A stretch of 64,000 bases of DNA from NCBI GenBank assembly GCA_001803165.1, contig MHAZ01000020.1:1-64000 (forward strand), in the 5' to 3' direction. Each line of letters begins with the position of its first letter. The first letter of the stretch is position 1. Source of the stretch: Stygiobacter sp. RIFOXYC2_FULL_38_25. Lineage in GTDB: Bacteria > Bacteroidota > Ignavibacteria > Ignavibacteriales > Melioribacteraceae. Below, piece after piece: positions 34,039-42,960 of the stretch. The notes under the pieces are model-generated. The model had not been told where the DNA came from. It was given only the letters and a program-made list of their open reading frames with translations, and ran no database searches. Position numbers and translations under genes: made by a program.

Positions 34039-35670
34039 TTAAAGATTTATTGCCGATGCGTGATAGGTTTCGTAATGAATCTTTTTGATTCCCTCATCAT
34101 TCAAGTACTCATCAAACGTCATCCGTTTATCAATAATTCCGGAAGGAATAATTTCTATAATTCTATTCGCGATTGTATGTATGAACTGATGATCGTGCGA
34201 GCTGAAGAGAACCGTTCCCGGAAAATCAATTAAACTATTATTCAGTGCGGAGATTGTTTCAAGATCAAGGTGATTTGTCGGTTCATCAAGAATAAGAACA
34301 TTTGCTCCGGTCAACATCATTTTTGCAAGAAGGCAGCGTACCTTTTCTCCGCCGGAAAGCACACTGGCTTTCTTCAGAGTTTCTTCACCGCTGAAAAGCA
34401 TTCTTCCTAAAAACCCGCGAATGTAAGTTTCTTCTTTCTCCGTCGAATATTGACGGAGCCAATCTATTAGATTCAAATCAACATTGAAGAAATCTGCATT
34501 GTCTTTGGGGAAGTAAGCGAATTTAGTTGTGGCTCCCCAAACAAAATTTCCTTTATCAGCTTTTTCTTTGCCGGTAAGAATATTAAACAAAGTAGTTTTA
34601 ACCAAATCGTTAGGACCAACCAGAGCAATCTTATCACACTTCTCAACTTTGAATGTGAGATCGTTCAAAATAATTTCTTCGGCTGAACTCTTAGTTAGAT
34701 TATTGATTTCAAGCAGATTGTTTCCGGCTTCACGTTCCTGCTTAAAAGCAATGTACGGCATTTTACGTGAAGAAGGCTTTATGTCTTCAAGCGTAAGATT
34801 TTCCAGCTGCTTTTTTCTTGATGTGGCTTGTTTGGATTTTGACGCATTGGCGCTGAAACGGAAAATAAATTCTTGTAACTCTGCTCTCTTAGCTTCAATC
34901 TTTTTGTTTGCGTCTTTGGCTTGTTTTGCCGCGAGCTGACTGCTTTCCAGCCAGAAATCATAATTGCCGGTGTACATCTGAATCTTTCCAAAATCAATAT
35001 CGGCAATGTGTGTACACACTTGATTCAAAAAGTGTCTATCGTGGGAGATAGCAATAACTGTGTTTTTAAACTTCTCGAGAAAATCTTCCAGCCATCCAAT
35101 CGAAATTATGTCGAGGTGGTTTGTAGGCTCATCCAAAAGCAATATATCCGGATTGCCGAATAACGCTTGAGCCAAAAGAACTTTTACTTTTTCGTTTCCG
35201 GACATTTCTTTCATCAACTTTGTATGATCTTCCGAGTTGATGCCAAGTCCGCTTAACAGTTCTGCCGCTTCGGATTCAGCTTCCCAGCCGTATAACTCAG
35301 CAAATTCACCTTCAAGTTCGGAGGCGCGAATTCCATCTTCATCACTGAAGTCCGGCTTTGCGTACAAAGCATCGCGTTCTTCCATAATCGTAAAAAGTCT
35401 TTGATGTCCCATCATAACAGTTTTAATAACCTGGTATTCATCGTATTCAAATTGATTTTGTTTCAGTGTTGCAAGGCGTTCGCCTTTGGTAATGCTAACT
35501 TCGCCGGAAGTCGGTTCAATTTCGCCTGAAAGAATCTTTATGAATGTTGATTTGCCGGAACCGTTAGCACCGATAATTCCGTAACAATTTCCCGGAGTAA
35601 ATTTTAGACTTACTTCTTCGAATAATGTCCGCTTGCCAAATCTTAAAGAGAGGTTGCCTGTACTTATCAT
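34039..35670 (-). CDS. ABC-F ATPase (YbiT-like)
   Basis: 543 residues with two ABC domains and no membrane part. Domain 1: Walker A GANGSGKST (about 33-41), a changed signature KEMSGNEKVKV, Walker B DILLLDEPTNHLD. The linker (about 240-310) contains FSANASKSKQATSRKKQL, typical of the YbiT branch. Domain 2: a Walker A that lacks the second glycine (GPNDLVKTT), a normal LSGGEKVRC signature and LILDEPTNHLD. ABC-F proteins act on the ribosome and can relieve stalling or confer drug resistance; this branch is usually housekeeping. It is convergent with ywbE. Confidence 0.9.
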   Translation of the reverse strand: MISTGNLSLRFGKRTLFEEVSLKFTPGNCYGIIGANGSGKSTFIKILSGEIEPTSGEVSITKGERLATLKQNQFEYDEYQVIKTVMMGHQRLFTIMEERDALYAKPDFSDEDGIRASELEGEFAELYGWEAESEAAELLSGLGINSEDHTKLMKEMSGNEKVKVLLAQALFGNPDILLLDEPTNHLDIISIGWLEDFLEKFKNTVIAISHDRHFLNQVCTHIADIDFGKIQMYTGNYDFWLESSQLAAKQAKDANKKIEAKRAELQEFIFRFSANASKSKQATSRKKQLENLTLEDIKPSSRKMPYIAFKQEREAGNNLLEINNLTKSSAEEIILNDLTFKVEKCDKIALVGPNDLVKTTLFNILTGKEKADKGNFVWGATTKFAYFPKDNADFFNVDLNLIDWLRQYSTEKEETYIRGFLGRMLFSGEETLKKASVLSGGEKVRCLLAKMMLTGANVLILDEPTNHLDLETISALNNSLIDFPGTVLFSSHDHQFIHTIANRIIEIIPSGIIDKRMTFDEYLNDEGIKKIHYETYHASAINL

Positions 35671-36027
35671 TTATAAATTATTCCATATTCTTATTAGTGA
35701 ACAAAAATTTGTAACGCTTTAATCGGTGCGCAATTTATGCTTGACTTGTTTCCACAGCTGTTTTGCATCAATTAAGATTTGCAAAGAAGAAGATGTTTGT
35801 TAACCAAGGCAATTTTTGAAAACCGGAGAGGAAAAGACACAAATTCGTTTGTTTGAGGGTGTTCTTATCCAAAACTCATTACAAAAATACTAATTAATCG
35901 GCTCGGTAACAATTTGGGTGATGTTGTTGGATTTGAGGTGATTCAGCTATTAGAGTAATAGCCCTGAATTAAAAGAAAGAATAGAAACGCAAACGAACAA
36001 AAAACATCGTTATGTGGTTGCCAATGC
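35671..36027. other. Non-coding gap with a nested hairpin
   Basis: This 357-bp gap between two minus-strand genes holds no convincing gene. At 35941-35969 there is a nested hairpin: outer ATTCAG/CTGAAT and inner CTATTA-GAG-TAATAG. It lacks a T run but may help end or separate transcripts. No promoter for the ABC-F gene was recognised with confidence. Confidence 0.35.
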
Positions 36028-37020
36028 TCATTTCAACAGTAGCATTTTCTTAGTTTCAGAATAACCGTTAGTTTGTATTCTATAGAAATAAATTCCGCTT
36101 TGTAGAGACGCCATATATGGCGTCTTTACATTAAATGCAACTTCATAATTTCCCGGCTGTTTGAACTCATCTACAAGTGTTGCTACTTCTCTTCCAAGTA
36201 CATCGTAAAATTTTAACGTTACGTGCTGTAAAGACGATCCGCCATTGGCGGAATGCCTCGTCTCTACCGGTATAGAGTAGCTAATTGTAGTTTCCGGATT
36301 AAATGGATTAGGGTAGTTCTGACTTAATGAAAATTTGGTTGGAATTACTTTGCTTACATCATTATCAATTGCTGATGCAGAATTATTTTTTATACAGCGA
36401 ATACAATATCCAAACTCTTTATCTCCGCCGCCAAATGCAATATTCCCAAGGTTATTATATAGCTGCATAATGCTTGCCTCAAACGAACTAAAAGTTTCGG
36501 AGCTCCAGAATCTTACAAAAGAATTAAGAAACGAAAAGTTACCATCATTTCCACGGTAACCGGAAAGTAAAGCGGAGAATCCGCTGGTGTTGGTACCAGC
36601 ACCAGCTCCTGTACCACTGCCAAAAACTTTTAATGAATTCCCATTGTTTTGGACAAAGTCTGCAAGTACTTGAAATTCTTTTAAGGTGGGAATGTGCCAA
36701 CCAGGCGGACAAATACCTTGCGCGCCCGGTGTGCTTTTATATTGCATGGCTTCATCCCACTGGTAATATCCTCCGTATGATTTATTATTTATCGAATCAT
36801 TATTATAGAAATACTTTTCAATAGCGTTGTTGTTGCTCGGATTTTCTTTGCCAAATATCATAGTCCCGACTTCAAGATTTTCTTTTAGCCAGCATTGAGT
36901 TCCTATTTGATCCGTATTATAAACTTTACCGGAATAATTAACTGTGGGTGTATCGGGACAAGGATTTTGCGAATAATATATTTGGCTGAATAAGAGTAAA
37001 ATCAAAAATAACTTTTTCAT
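36028..37020 (-). CDS. FISUMP-domain protein with type IX secretion sorting domain
   Basis: 330 residues from the ATG at 37020 (GAGGG upstream). Signal peptide MKKLFLILLLFSQIYYSQ. Residues about 25-215 are a FISUMP domain: TDQIGTQCWLKENLEVGT, YYQWDEAMQY, GICPPGWHIPTLKEF, FWSSETFSS, GYCIRCIK. Residues about 230-330 are the type A sorting domain with FSLSQNYPNPFNPETTISYS, FYDVLGREVATLVD and a closing YSETKKMLLLK. The protein is exported by type IX secretion to the cell surface. Two loops of the sorting domain are lengthened by palindromic DNA repeats inserted in frame (36101-36130 and 36227-36268). Confidence 0.88.
   Translation of the reverse strand: MKKLFLILLLFSQIYYSQNPCPDTPTVNYSGKVYNTDQIGTQCWLKENLEVGTMIFGKENPSNNNAIEKYFYNNDSINNKSYGGYYQWDEAMQYKSTPGAQGICPPGWHIPTLKEFQVLADFVQNNGNSLKVFGSGTGAGAGTNTSGFSALLSGYRGNDGNFSFLNSFVRFWSSETFSSFEASIMQLYNNLGNIAFGGGDKEFGYCIRCIKNNSASAIDNDVSKVIPTKFSLSQNYPNPFNPETTISYSIPVETRHSANGGSSLQHVTLKFYDVLGREVATLVDEFKQPGNYEVAFNVKTPYMASLQSGIYFYRIQTNGYSETKKMLLLK
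36101..36130. repeat. Palindromic repeat inside the sorting domain, copy 1
   Basis: A 30-bp near-perfect palindrome (14 of 15 pairs): TGTAGAGACGCCATA facing TATGGCGTCTTTACA. It is read in frame on the minus strand as VKTPYMASLQ, placed in a loop before the SGIYFYR strand. Other sorting domains of this family usually have a shorter loop here. Confidence 0.75.
36227..36268. repeat. Palindromic repeat inside the sorting domain, copy 2
   Basis: Outer stem GTAAAGACGA / TCGTCTCTAC, almost the same as copy 1, enclosing an inner palindrome TCCGCCA-TTGGCGGA. Read in frame as VETRHSANGGSSLQH between the SYSIP and VTLKFYDVLG strands. The inner part also resembles the TCCGCC...GGCGG block in the repeats at 48.5 and 49.1 kb. 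Confidence 0.75.
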
Positions 37021-37194
37021 GTTACCCTCATTTTCATTTGAAATCAACTTAGCAAAGTATCATCAACCAGTCAATCAAAATAAATTGAAATGGAACAACT
37101 TCTATTATTAAAATTGCATAGCACTTTTAGCAAGCTTAATTAACAAAAGAATAATTTCTTTTATAGATTTGAGCAAACATTAAAAGGGAATAGC

Positions 37195-38175
37195 ATGGAA
37201 TATGTAAATCTTGGCAGAAGCGGATTGAAGGTTAGCCGGCTTTGTCTTGGTACAATGAATTTTGGTCCTTACACAACCGAAGCTGATAGCTTCAAAATTA
37301 TGAACCGCGCGCTTGAGCTTGGAATTAATTTTTTTGATACTGCCAATGTTTATGGCGGAATCGAAAACCCAAGCGGTCTTGGCGATACTGAAAAAATTAT
37401 AGGCAACTGGCTTACAGAAGACAAAAGCCGCAGAGATAAAATTGTTTTAGCAACAAAAGTTTACGGTAGAATGGGAACCGCACCAAATCAATCAAAGCTT
37501 TCGGCGTATCATATCCGCAAGGCTTGCGAAGATAGCTTGAAGCGAATGAAAACCGATCATATTGATTTGTATCAGATGCATCACATAGATCGCGAAACTC
37601 CATGGGAAGAAATCTTTCAAGCGATGGAGCAGTTGGTACGTGAAGGAAAAATTACTTACTTGGGCAGCAGCAACTTTGCGGCATGGAATATTGCCGAAGC
37701 ACAAATGACTGCTAAGCAGAGAAATTTTCTTGGACTTATGTCCGAGCAAAGTATTTACAGTTTGAGGAACCGCAATATTGAATTGGAAGTGATTCCAGCT
37801 TGTAAACATTTTGGTTTAGGATTAATTCCCTGGAGTCCATTGGGCGGCGGAATTCTATGCGGAGTTTTGGAAAAAAGTAAAGAAGGAAGAAGAACAAGAG
37901 AACCTTTGCAAAAATCTGTTGAGAAACTTCGTCCGCAACTTGAGGCTTACGAAAAACTCTGCAAAGAAATAAACCTAGCTCCGGCTGATGTTGCTTTAGC
38001 TTGGGTGTTAAGCAACCGTGTTGTAACGGCACCTATTATTGGTCCGCGTACAGTTGAGCAACTCGAGCAGAATGTAAAATCGCTTGATATTAAACTTGAT
38101 ACTGAAACCCTTAAGATGCTGGATGAAATTTGGCCCGGACCGGGAAACCAAGCACCGGAAGCTTACGCATGGTAA
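37195..38175 (+). CDS. Aldo/keto reductase (Tas/YajO-like)
   Basis: 326 residues. NLGRSGLKVSRLCLGTMNFG at the start is typical of the KCNAB/YajO-type aldo/keto reductases. Catalytic residues: Asp48 and Tyr53 in FFDTANVYG, Lys in LATKVYG, His in YQMHHID. The cofactor loop PWSPLGGGILCG and the IIGPRTVEQL segment near the C-terminus support NADPH binding. It is a cytoplasmic carbonyl reductase of unknown substrate, only distantly similar to the reductase at 1 kb. A TAGATTTG -7-like box lies at 37164-37171, without a matching -33. Confidence 0.92.
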   Translation: MEYVNLGRSGLKVSRLCLGTMNFGPYTTEADSFKIMNRALELGINFFDTANVYGGIENPSGLGDTEKIIGNWLTEDKSRRDKIVLATKVYGRMGTAPNQSKLSAYHIRKACEDSLKRMKTDHIDLYQMHHIDRETPWEEIFQAMEQLVREGKITYLGSSNFAAWNIAEAQMTAKQRNFLGLMSEQSIYSLRNRNIELEVIPACKHFGLGLIPWSPLGGGILCGVLEKSKEGRRTREPLQKSVEKLRPQLEAYEKLCKEINLAPADVALAWVLSNRVVTAPIIGPRTVEQLEQNVKSLDIKLDTETLKMLDEIWPGPGNQAPEAYAW

Positions 38176-38229
38176 AATAGTTATTAGTGATTCGTGATTT
38201 GTAGCTGGACATAAGAATTTATCAACAGT

Positions 38230-38357
38230 GACCTCCGAAATATTAAGACTAAGTCATGGTGAGCTTGTCGAACCATGACAATACAAACTTAATTGTCACA
38301 CTTCGATCCGTCAACCGACGGACTTCAGGGTGACACTAAATTAATTATTCAGAGGTC
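38230..38357. repeat. MITE-like palindromic element
   Basis: Outer inverted ends GACCTCCGAAATATTAA (38230) and TTAATTATTCAGAGGTC (38341) match at 14 of 17 positions. Within are two hairpins: GTCATGGT/ACCATGAC (38253-38279) and a nested TGTCAC...TCCGTC-AACC-GACGGA...GTGACA (38294-38335). There is no reading frame. This is the whole content of the 261-bp gap apart from AT-rich flanks. Confidence 0.55.
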
Positions 38358-38436
38358 TCCAACAATAATTAAATTGGCTGAGGATAAATAATTTGATAAT
38401 TTTTGTTCACCCACTTAAAAAGAATTTGGAGAACAG

Positions 38437-40644
38437 ATGAAACATCAAAAAAGAATTTTAATCATTTTGCTAGCAATCGTTGGAGTGATATTTAGTTTTT
38501 CTGATTTAAGTGCGCAAAAAAAGAGACTTACTTATAAACAAGTTTTTGAAGGTAGCGGCGGCATGCGCGGAATGATGGGTATGATGGGAACGAGTCGTGC
38601 GATTGGCTGGGTTGATGATGAACATTACATTGAAGTAAAATACAACCAGAAAGAAGGTGGTTTGCGTGCAGAATCATTTAAAACTAATGTTAAGGATGGT
38701 TCATCAGTTCCGTTGGTTGACAACAGCAAAGTTCAACTACCTGAAGGCTTTTCTATTGATCGTCCAAACTTATTCTCAAGTGATTACAACTATTATCTCT
38801 TTTATTCAAAAAAGAATATTTATTACTACTCACGTCCCGAAAATACATTTAAGCAATTAACGAATGATGAGGCTGAAAAAAATATTTTTCAGCTTTCTCC
38901 CGATGGTAAAAAAGTAGCTTATGTAAAAGGCAACAATCTTTATGTCTTTGATATTGAGCTTGAAAAAGAAACACAGCTTACAAAAGACGGATCTGAATTA
39001 ATTTACAACGGAAGAGCAAGTTGGGTTTATATGGAAGAAATTCTTGGCAGAGCGACTAAGTACTCTGCTTTCTGGTGGTCGCCAAAGAGTGATAAAGTTT
39101 GCTTTCTAAGATTTGATGACAGCCCGGTTCCGGAATTTCCAATTTACCACGCAGATGGTCATCATGGAGAACTTGAGCGCCAGCGTTACCCCAAAGCCGG
39201 CGACCCAAATCCTTATGTGAAATTTGGGATCGCGAATGTTGCTGATGGAAAAATTACCTGGTCAGATTTTGATGAAAAAGCCGATCACTACATTGCCTGG
39301 CCGACTTGGACAAAAGACAATAAGCTTACAGTTCAATGGATGAACCGTGCGCAAGACAACATCATAATTTATTGGATTGATACAAACACCGGAAAGAAAA
39401 CCGAACTCTACAATGAAAAACAAAAAGAATGGGTTGAGTGGTTTGAAGATTTGTATTTCTTCGATAACAACAGCGGTTTCTTGCTCAAATCAAATGTTGA
39501 CGGATGGGATCATCTTTACTATTACGATTTTAATGGAAAGTTAAAAAAACGTTTAACACAAGGCGATTGGCAAGTTACAAACGTTGCGTTGGTTGATGAA
39601 GCAAACAAGAAAGTTTATTTCCATAGTCCGCTAAAGAACAGCACGGATAAATATCTTTGCGTTGTAGGACTTGACGGCAAAGACTTCAAACAGTTAACAA
39701 CTTTTCCGGGACAGCATACCGCAACAGTTTCTCCAAAAGGAAAATATTACATTGATTCTTACAGCAACGTTACTACTCCAGCAAAGAGTGAGTTGTATTC
39801 AACAGATGGTAACTTGGTGAAAGCTTTGAGCGACAGTAAAAACACACAGTACGATGAATACGAAATGGCTAAACCGGAATTGTTTAGAATTCCTTCCGGT
39901 GATGGATTTGAACTTCCCGCAATTTGGTATTTGCCGGCTGATCTTGATCCAAACAAAAAATACGCTGTAATTTTTAATGAGTATGGCGGACCAAACAGCG
40001 GCTCGGTTAGAAATTCTTATTCGGTTGGAGTAGTACAAAGTTATCTTGCTCAAAAAGGAATAATTTCTATTTCAGTTGATCATCGCGGTTCGGGTCACTT
40101 TGGTAAAAAAGGTCAAGCTCTAATGCACCGCAATCTCGGCAAATGGGAAATGTATGATTACTCCGCAGCAGTGAAATGGCTAAAGAGTAAACCGTTTATT
40201 GATTCAACACGAATTGGAATTACCGGTGGGAGCTACGGCGGTTATGTTGCCGCTCTTGCTTTAACAAAAGCCGCGGATTACTTCACTCACGGAATTGCAG
40301 AGTATGGAGTTATGGATTGGAAACTTTACGATAACGTTTATACGGAAAGATACATGGACACTCCGGCAGAAAATCCGGAAGGCTACAAAGCCGGTTCGGT
40401 TCTTTCTTATATAGATAAATACAAAGGCAAAATGCTTATCACTCACGGAACAATTGATGATAATGTTCATCTCCAAAATTCTGTTCAATTGGTAACGGAG
40501 CTTCAAAAGCAAAACAAAGATTTTGAAATGATGTTCTATCCAAACTTCCGTCACGGTGTTGGAATGCCTCACGTAACTAGATTGAGAAATCAATTCTGGT
40601 TTAAACATTTGCTCGGCAAAGAGTTAGATGTAAACAAAGACTAA
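38437..40644 (+). CDS. Dipeptidyl-peptidase IV-like S9 peptidase
   Basis: 735 residues, signal peptide MKHQKRILIILLAIVGVIFS. A beta-propeller domain occupies about 40-490 with the substrate-binding Glu region SWVYMEEILGRATKYSAFWWS. The hydrolase domain carries Ser599 in GGSYGGY, Asp in HGTIDDNVHLQNS and His in NFRHGVG. It releases dipeptides from peptide N-termini in the periplasm. A glycine/methionine-rich stretch near residue 36 (GGMRGMMGMMG) is unusual. The ATG has GGAG upstream. With the S9 peptidase at 12 kb and the S41 protease at 57 kb it points to peptide feeding. Confidence 0.92.
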   Translation: MKHQKRILIILLAIVGVIFSFSDLSAQKKRLTYKQVFEGSGGMRGMMGMMGTSRAIGWVDDEHYIEVKYNQKEGGLRAESFKTNVKDGSSVPLVDNSKVQLPEGFSIDRPNLFSSDYNYYLFYSKKNIYYYSRPENTFKQLTNDEAEKNIFQLSPDGKKVAYVKGNNLYVFDIELEKETQLTKDGSELIYNGRASWVYMEEILGRATKYSAFWWSPKSDKVCFLRFDDSPVPEFPIYHADGHHGELERQRYPKAGDPNPYVKFGIANVADGKITWSDFDEKADHYIAWPTWTKDNKLTVQWMNRAQDNIIIYWIDTNTGKKTELYNEKQKEWVEWFEDLYFFDNNSGFLLKSNVDGWDHLYYYDFNGKLKKRLTQGDWQVTNVALVDEANKKVYFHSPLKNSTDKYLCVVGLDGKDFKQLTTFPGQHTATVSPKGKYYIDSYSNVTTPAKSELYSTDGNLVKALSDSKNTQYDEYEMAKPELFRIPSGDGFELPAIWYLPADLDPNKKYAVIFNEYGGPNSGSVRNSYSVGVVQSYLAQKGIISISVDHRGSGHFGKKGQALMHRNLGKWEMYDYSAAVKWLKSKPFIDSTRIGITGGSYGGYVAALALTKAADYFTHGIAEYGVMDWKLYDNVYTERYMDTPAENPEGYKAGSVLSYIDKYKGKMLITHGTIDDNVHLQNSVQLVTELQKQNKDFEMMFYPNFRHGVGMPHVTRLRNQFWFKHLLGKELDVNKD

Positions 40645-40652
40645 TTTTTTAA

Positions 40653-40709
40653 CCCTGAGCGAAGCGTCCGTAGGACTCCTTTGGAGAAGGGTCTCATTAT
40701 TTGAGATTC
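40653..40709. repeat. Chain of short palindromes
   Basis: Between the peptidase and AlaX genes are GTCC-GTA-GGAC, CTCC-TTT-GGAG and TCTCA-TTATT-TGAGA in a row. They resemble interspersed CCTGAGCGAAG...AGGGT elements. They could end transcription of the peptidase gene, although no long T run follows. Confidence 0.35.
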
Positions 40710-40741
40710 TTCGTTTCGTTTCACTTTACTCAGAATTATAA

Positions 40742-41203
40742 GTGGACTACAACGAAAATCCAAAATCATATTACGCGCCGATGCACACTGCAGAGCATCT
40801 TCTGAACGGAACGATCAATCAAATGTTCGGCTGCGGAAGAGCATTCAGTGCGCACATCGAAAAGAAAAAATCCAAATGCGATTACCGCTTTACCCGTGAT
40901 TTAACAGCGGAAGAGATTGCTGTAATTGAAGAAAAGGTTAACTCGGTAATTCTCGCCGATATGAAAATTGCCGAGAGCTTTATCACAAGAGATGAAGCAG
41001 AGAAAGAGTTTAGCCTTTCCCGTTTGCCTGATGAAGCCGGCGAAACTTTGCGCGTAATTACAATCGGCAATTACGATAAATGTTTGTGCAGCGGTCCGCA
41101 CGTTGAATCAACGAAAGTTATCGGCGGATTCAAAATTGTCTCAACAAGTTTTGAAAATGATGTGCTTCGGGTTCGCTTCAAAATAAATGAGCTGAAAACA
41201 TGA
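40742..41203 (+). CDS. Alanyl-tRNA editing protein (AlaX type)
   Basis: 153 residues equal to the second additional domain of threonyl/alanyl-tRNA synthetase. The zinc/active-site pattern is HTAEHLL (His15 and His19) with Cys and His in CLCSGPH near residues 116-121. AlaX proteins free-standing in the cytoplasm hydrolyse mischarged Ser-tRNA(Ala) or Gly-tRNA(Ala). It is short, lacking the N-terminal part of larger AlaX forms. The start is GTG. The stop overlaps the ATG of the next gene by four bases. Confidence 0.82.
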   Translation: MDYNENPKSYYAPMHTAEHLLNGTINQMFGCGRAFSAHIEKKKSKCDYRFTRDLTAEEIAVIEEKVNSVILADMKIAESFITRDEAEKEFSLSRLPDEAGETLRVITIGNYDKCLCSGPHVESTKVIGGFKIVSTSFENDVLRVRFKINELKT

Positions 41204-41634
41204 AACACTTTTTAACGGTTGTAATCTTTATTTGTTTAGTCGGTTTTACTTTTGCTCAGAATGTTAAGAATGCAGACCGCGAAGCAATCCTGAAGGTTCT
41301 TGAAGATCAGCGGATCGCATGGAATTCCGGCAATTTCGAAGGCTACATGCTAGGTTACTGGAAATCCGATTCATTACGCTTTGTTGGCAAAACCGGCGTA
41401 AGATATGGCTGGAACGAAACTCTGAACTCCTACAGGAAAGGTTATCCTTCAAAAACTGAAATGGGGAACCTTACTTTTAATTTAATTTCGCTGGAATTTC
41501 TCAGCCAGACTTCCGCATTCATGATTGGCAAATGGAGTTTAGAACGTGCGGAAAACAGCGTTTCCGGCCATTTTATGCTTATTTGGAAGAAGATAGAAGG
41601 GAATTGGCTTATTACCGCTGATCATTCCTCTTAA
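41200..41634 (+). CDS. Secreted DUF4440/SnoaL-like protein
   Basis: 144 residues. Signal peptide MKHFLTVVIFICLVGFTFAQ. The mature domain is an NTF2-like cone: DREAILKVLEDQRIAWNSGNFEGYMLGYW, GWNETLNSYRKGYP, and closing strands SGHFMLIWKKIEGNWLITADHSS, as in DUF4440. Such proteins bind small molecules or act as isomerase-like enzymes; no catalytic residues can be assigned. The ATGA overlap with alaX shows translational coupling, but a secreted protein and a tRNA editor are unlikely to share a function. Confidence 0.75.
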   Translation: MKHFLTVVIFICLVGFTFAQNVKNADREAILKVLEDQRIAWNSGNFEGYMLGYWKSDSLRFVGKTGVRYGWNETLNSYRKGYPSKTEMGNLTFNLISLEFLSQTSAFMIGKWSLERAENSVSGHFMLIWKKIEGNWLITADHSS

Positions 41635-41729
41635 TGTCCAATTTAAATCTTTTCTTCTTCGTCAATTAAATTTGTAAAATTATTCCATTAGGGTTTATTT
41701 TTGCGTGTCAAAATTAGAGGGATTGCGAC

Positions 41730-41924
41730 ATGCCGGAAGAACTCTTCCTGAACATTAAATTCAAAAACCGTAAAACCGGAGAACTTAAGGATGGTTATGT
41801 TAAGGTTCCGGATCTTACCAAGTACGCCAACGGTTTAAAAAAGTATTTCGATATTCACGAATTCCGTATCTGCGAAAAAAGATTGGTGAGTCGTGACGAA
41901 TATGAAAACAAGGGAAAGGCATAA
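41730..41924 (+). CDS. Small protein, function unknown
   Basis: 64 residues (begins MPEELFLNIKFKNRKTGELK), beta-rich and basic, with GAGGG upstream of the ATG. It overlaps the next gene in a different frame, suggesting coupling. A TAAATTTG box about 60 bases upstream resembles a -7 element of Bacteroidota promoters, without a matching -33. No family recognised. Confidence 0.5.
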   Translation: MPEELFLNIKFKNRKTGELKDGYVKVPDLTKYANGLKKYFDIHEFRICEKRLVSRDEYENKGKA

Positions 41925-42471
41925 ATTGCCAAAATTGGTAATTAAACTTCGGTCACTTCTTTTTCACGTACTGTTTTATTCTTACATCGGGTTCTCATTG
42001 CTTTCCTTGGAAAACTGTACAAAGAGCCGTGAAGATTCATCAACAGCGGATGAGCTTCTCAGAAACAAAGAGTCGGTAGTTAAATTGCTGCTTCAAGAGT
42101 TTGATGCAATAGTTTTTGACTGCTCGACTCAAAACATTTTCAGCAAACCGGTTGTGGTTGATACAACTATGCTGGGAGTCTCTATAAATGGTGAAGATGT
42201 TTTCTTGAGCGCACAGATTAATTTATCATGCGCAAAAAGATACTTTGTTAAGCTTAAATGCTCTCAAGAAGTTTTGGAACAGTACAGCAAAACCAAAAGC
42301 AACAACGCATTGCTTGCCGCAAGATTTACGCGCATGGATAATGAAAAACTGGTAGCCGAAGCGGATTCACTTGATGGCTCCGATCCAACAATTAATCTGG
42401 GCGAAACAGTTATCCTTTCCGGCGAATGTCTTGCAATCAGAGAGATTCCTTCGGTAGAAAATGCAGACTGA
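41902..42471 (+). CDS. Predicted lipoprotein
   Basis: About 189 residues. The N-terminal part has a basic region (KLPKLVIKLRSLLFHVLF) and a lipobox-like LSLENC, then a polar region (TKSREDSSTADELL). The mature domain is beta-rich with several Cys (VFDCSTQN, NLSCAKRYFVKLKCSQE, SGECLA). The exact start is unsure: ATG 41902 lies inside the preceding gene, and TTG 41926 is an alternative just after its stop. It overlaps the thioredoxin-like gene downstream by 11 bases. No family recognised. Confidence 0.55.
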   Translation: MKTRERHKLPKLVIKLRSLLFHVLFYSYIGFSLLSLENCTKSREDSSTADELLRNKESVVKLLLQEFDAIVFDCSTQNIFSKPVVVDTTMLGVSINGEDVFLSAQINLSCAKRYFVKLKCSQEVLEQYSKTKSNNALLAARFTRMDNEKLVAEADSLDGSDPTINLGETVILSGECLAIREIPSVENAD

Positions 42472-42787
42472 TTTACTCGATTTCGAAAGTTTTGGTTCCT
42501 TCATTCAAACAAACAAAGCCGCTGTTGTTTACTTCAGCACGCCGGATTGCAATGTTTGCAAAGTATTAAAACCCAAAGTGATGGAACTGCTCACCGAGGA
42601 TTACCCGAATTTCGTTTTTGGTTACGTTAACTGCGATGCAAATAAAATTACTGCGGCTCAAAACTCTGTATTTACCGTACCAACCATAATTGTATTTGTT
42701 GAAGGCAAAGAAGTTCTGCGTAAGTCCAGAAATATTGGGCTGGCAGAACTGGATAACGAAATGAGCAGAATCAGCTCTTTTATGTAA
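42461..42787 (+). CDS. Thioredoxin-like protein
   Basis: 108 residues with a full thioredoxin fold: AAVVYFSTPDCNVCKVLKPKV holds the CxxC redox centre (Cys-Asn-Val-Cys, near residue 30), and the cis-proline loop is VPTIIVFVEGKE. The centre differs from the WCGPC of classical thioredoxin, so its potential is probably different. No signal peptide, so cytoplasmic. It overlaps the lipoprotein gene upstream by 11 bases. Confidence 0.85.
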   Translation: MQTDLLDFESFGSFIQTNKAAVVYFSTPDCNVCKVLKPKVMELLTEDYPNFVFGYVNCDANKITAAQNSVFTVPTIIVFVEGKEVLRKSRNIGLAELDNEMSRISSFM

Positions 42788-42960
42788 TGAAAATTTGCGC
42801 TATTAATTTTTAGCAGAATTGTTCGATAATGCAACCGGATAGGTTTATCGAGTATAAGGTGATGGAAATTGTTCGTTAATAGTGGTAGAATAACAGTAGT
42901 AAATTCAAGGAAACAACAACAAAAGATGCAATTGACTAATATTCTTGTGCGGGAAAACAG

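Noticed and set aside
38253-38335. Possible CRISPR repeat units
   Set aside because: The palindromes differ from one another and no regularly spaced direct repeats or cas genes are present anywhere in the window.
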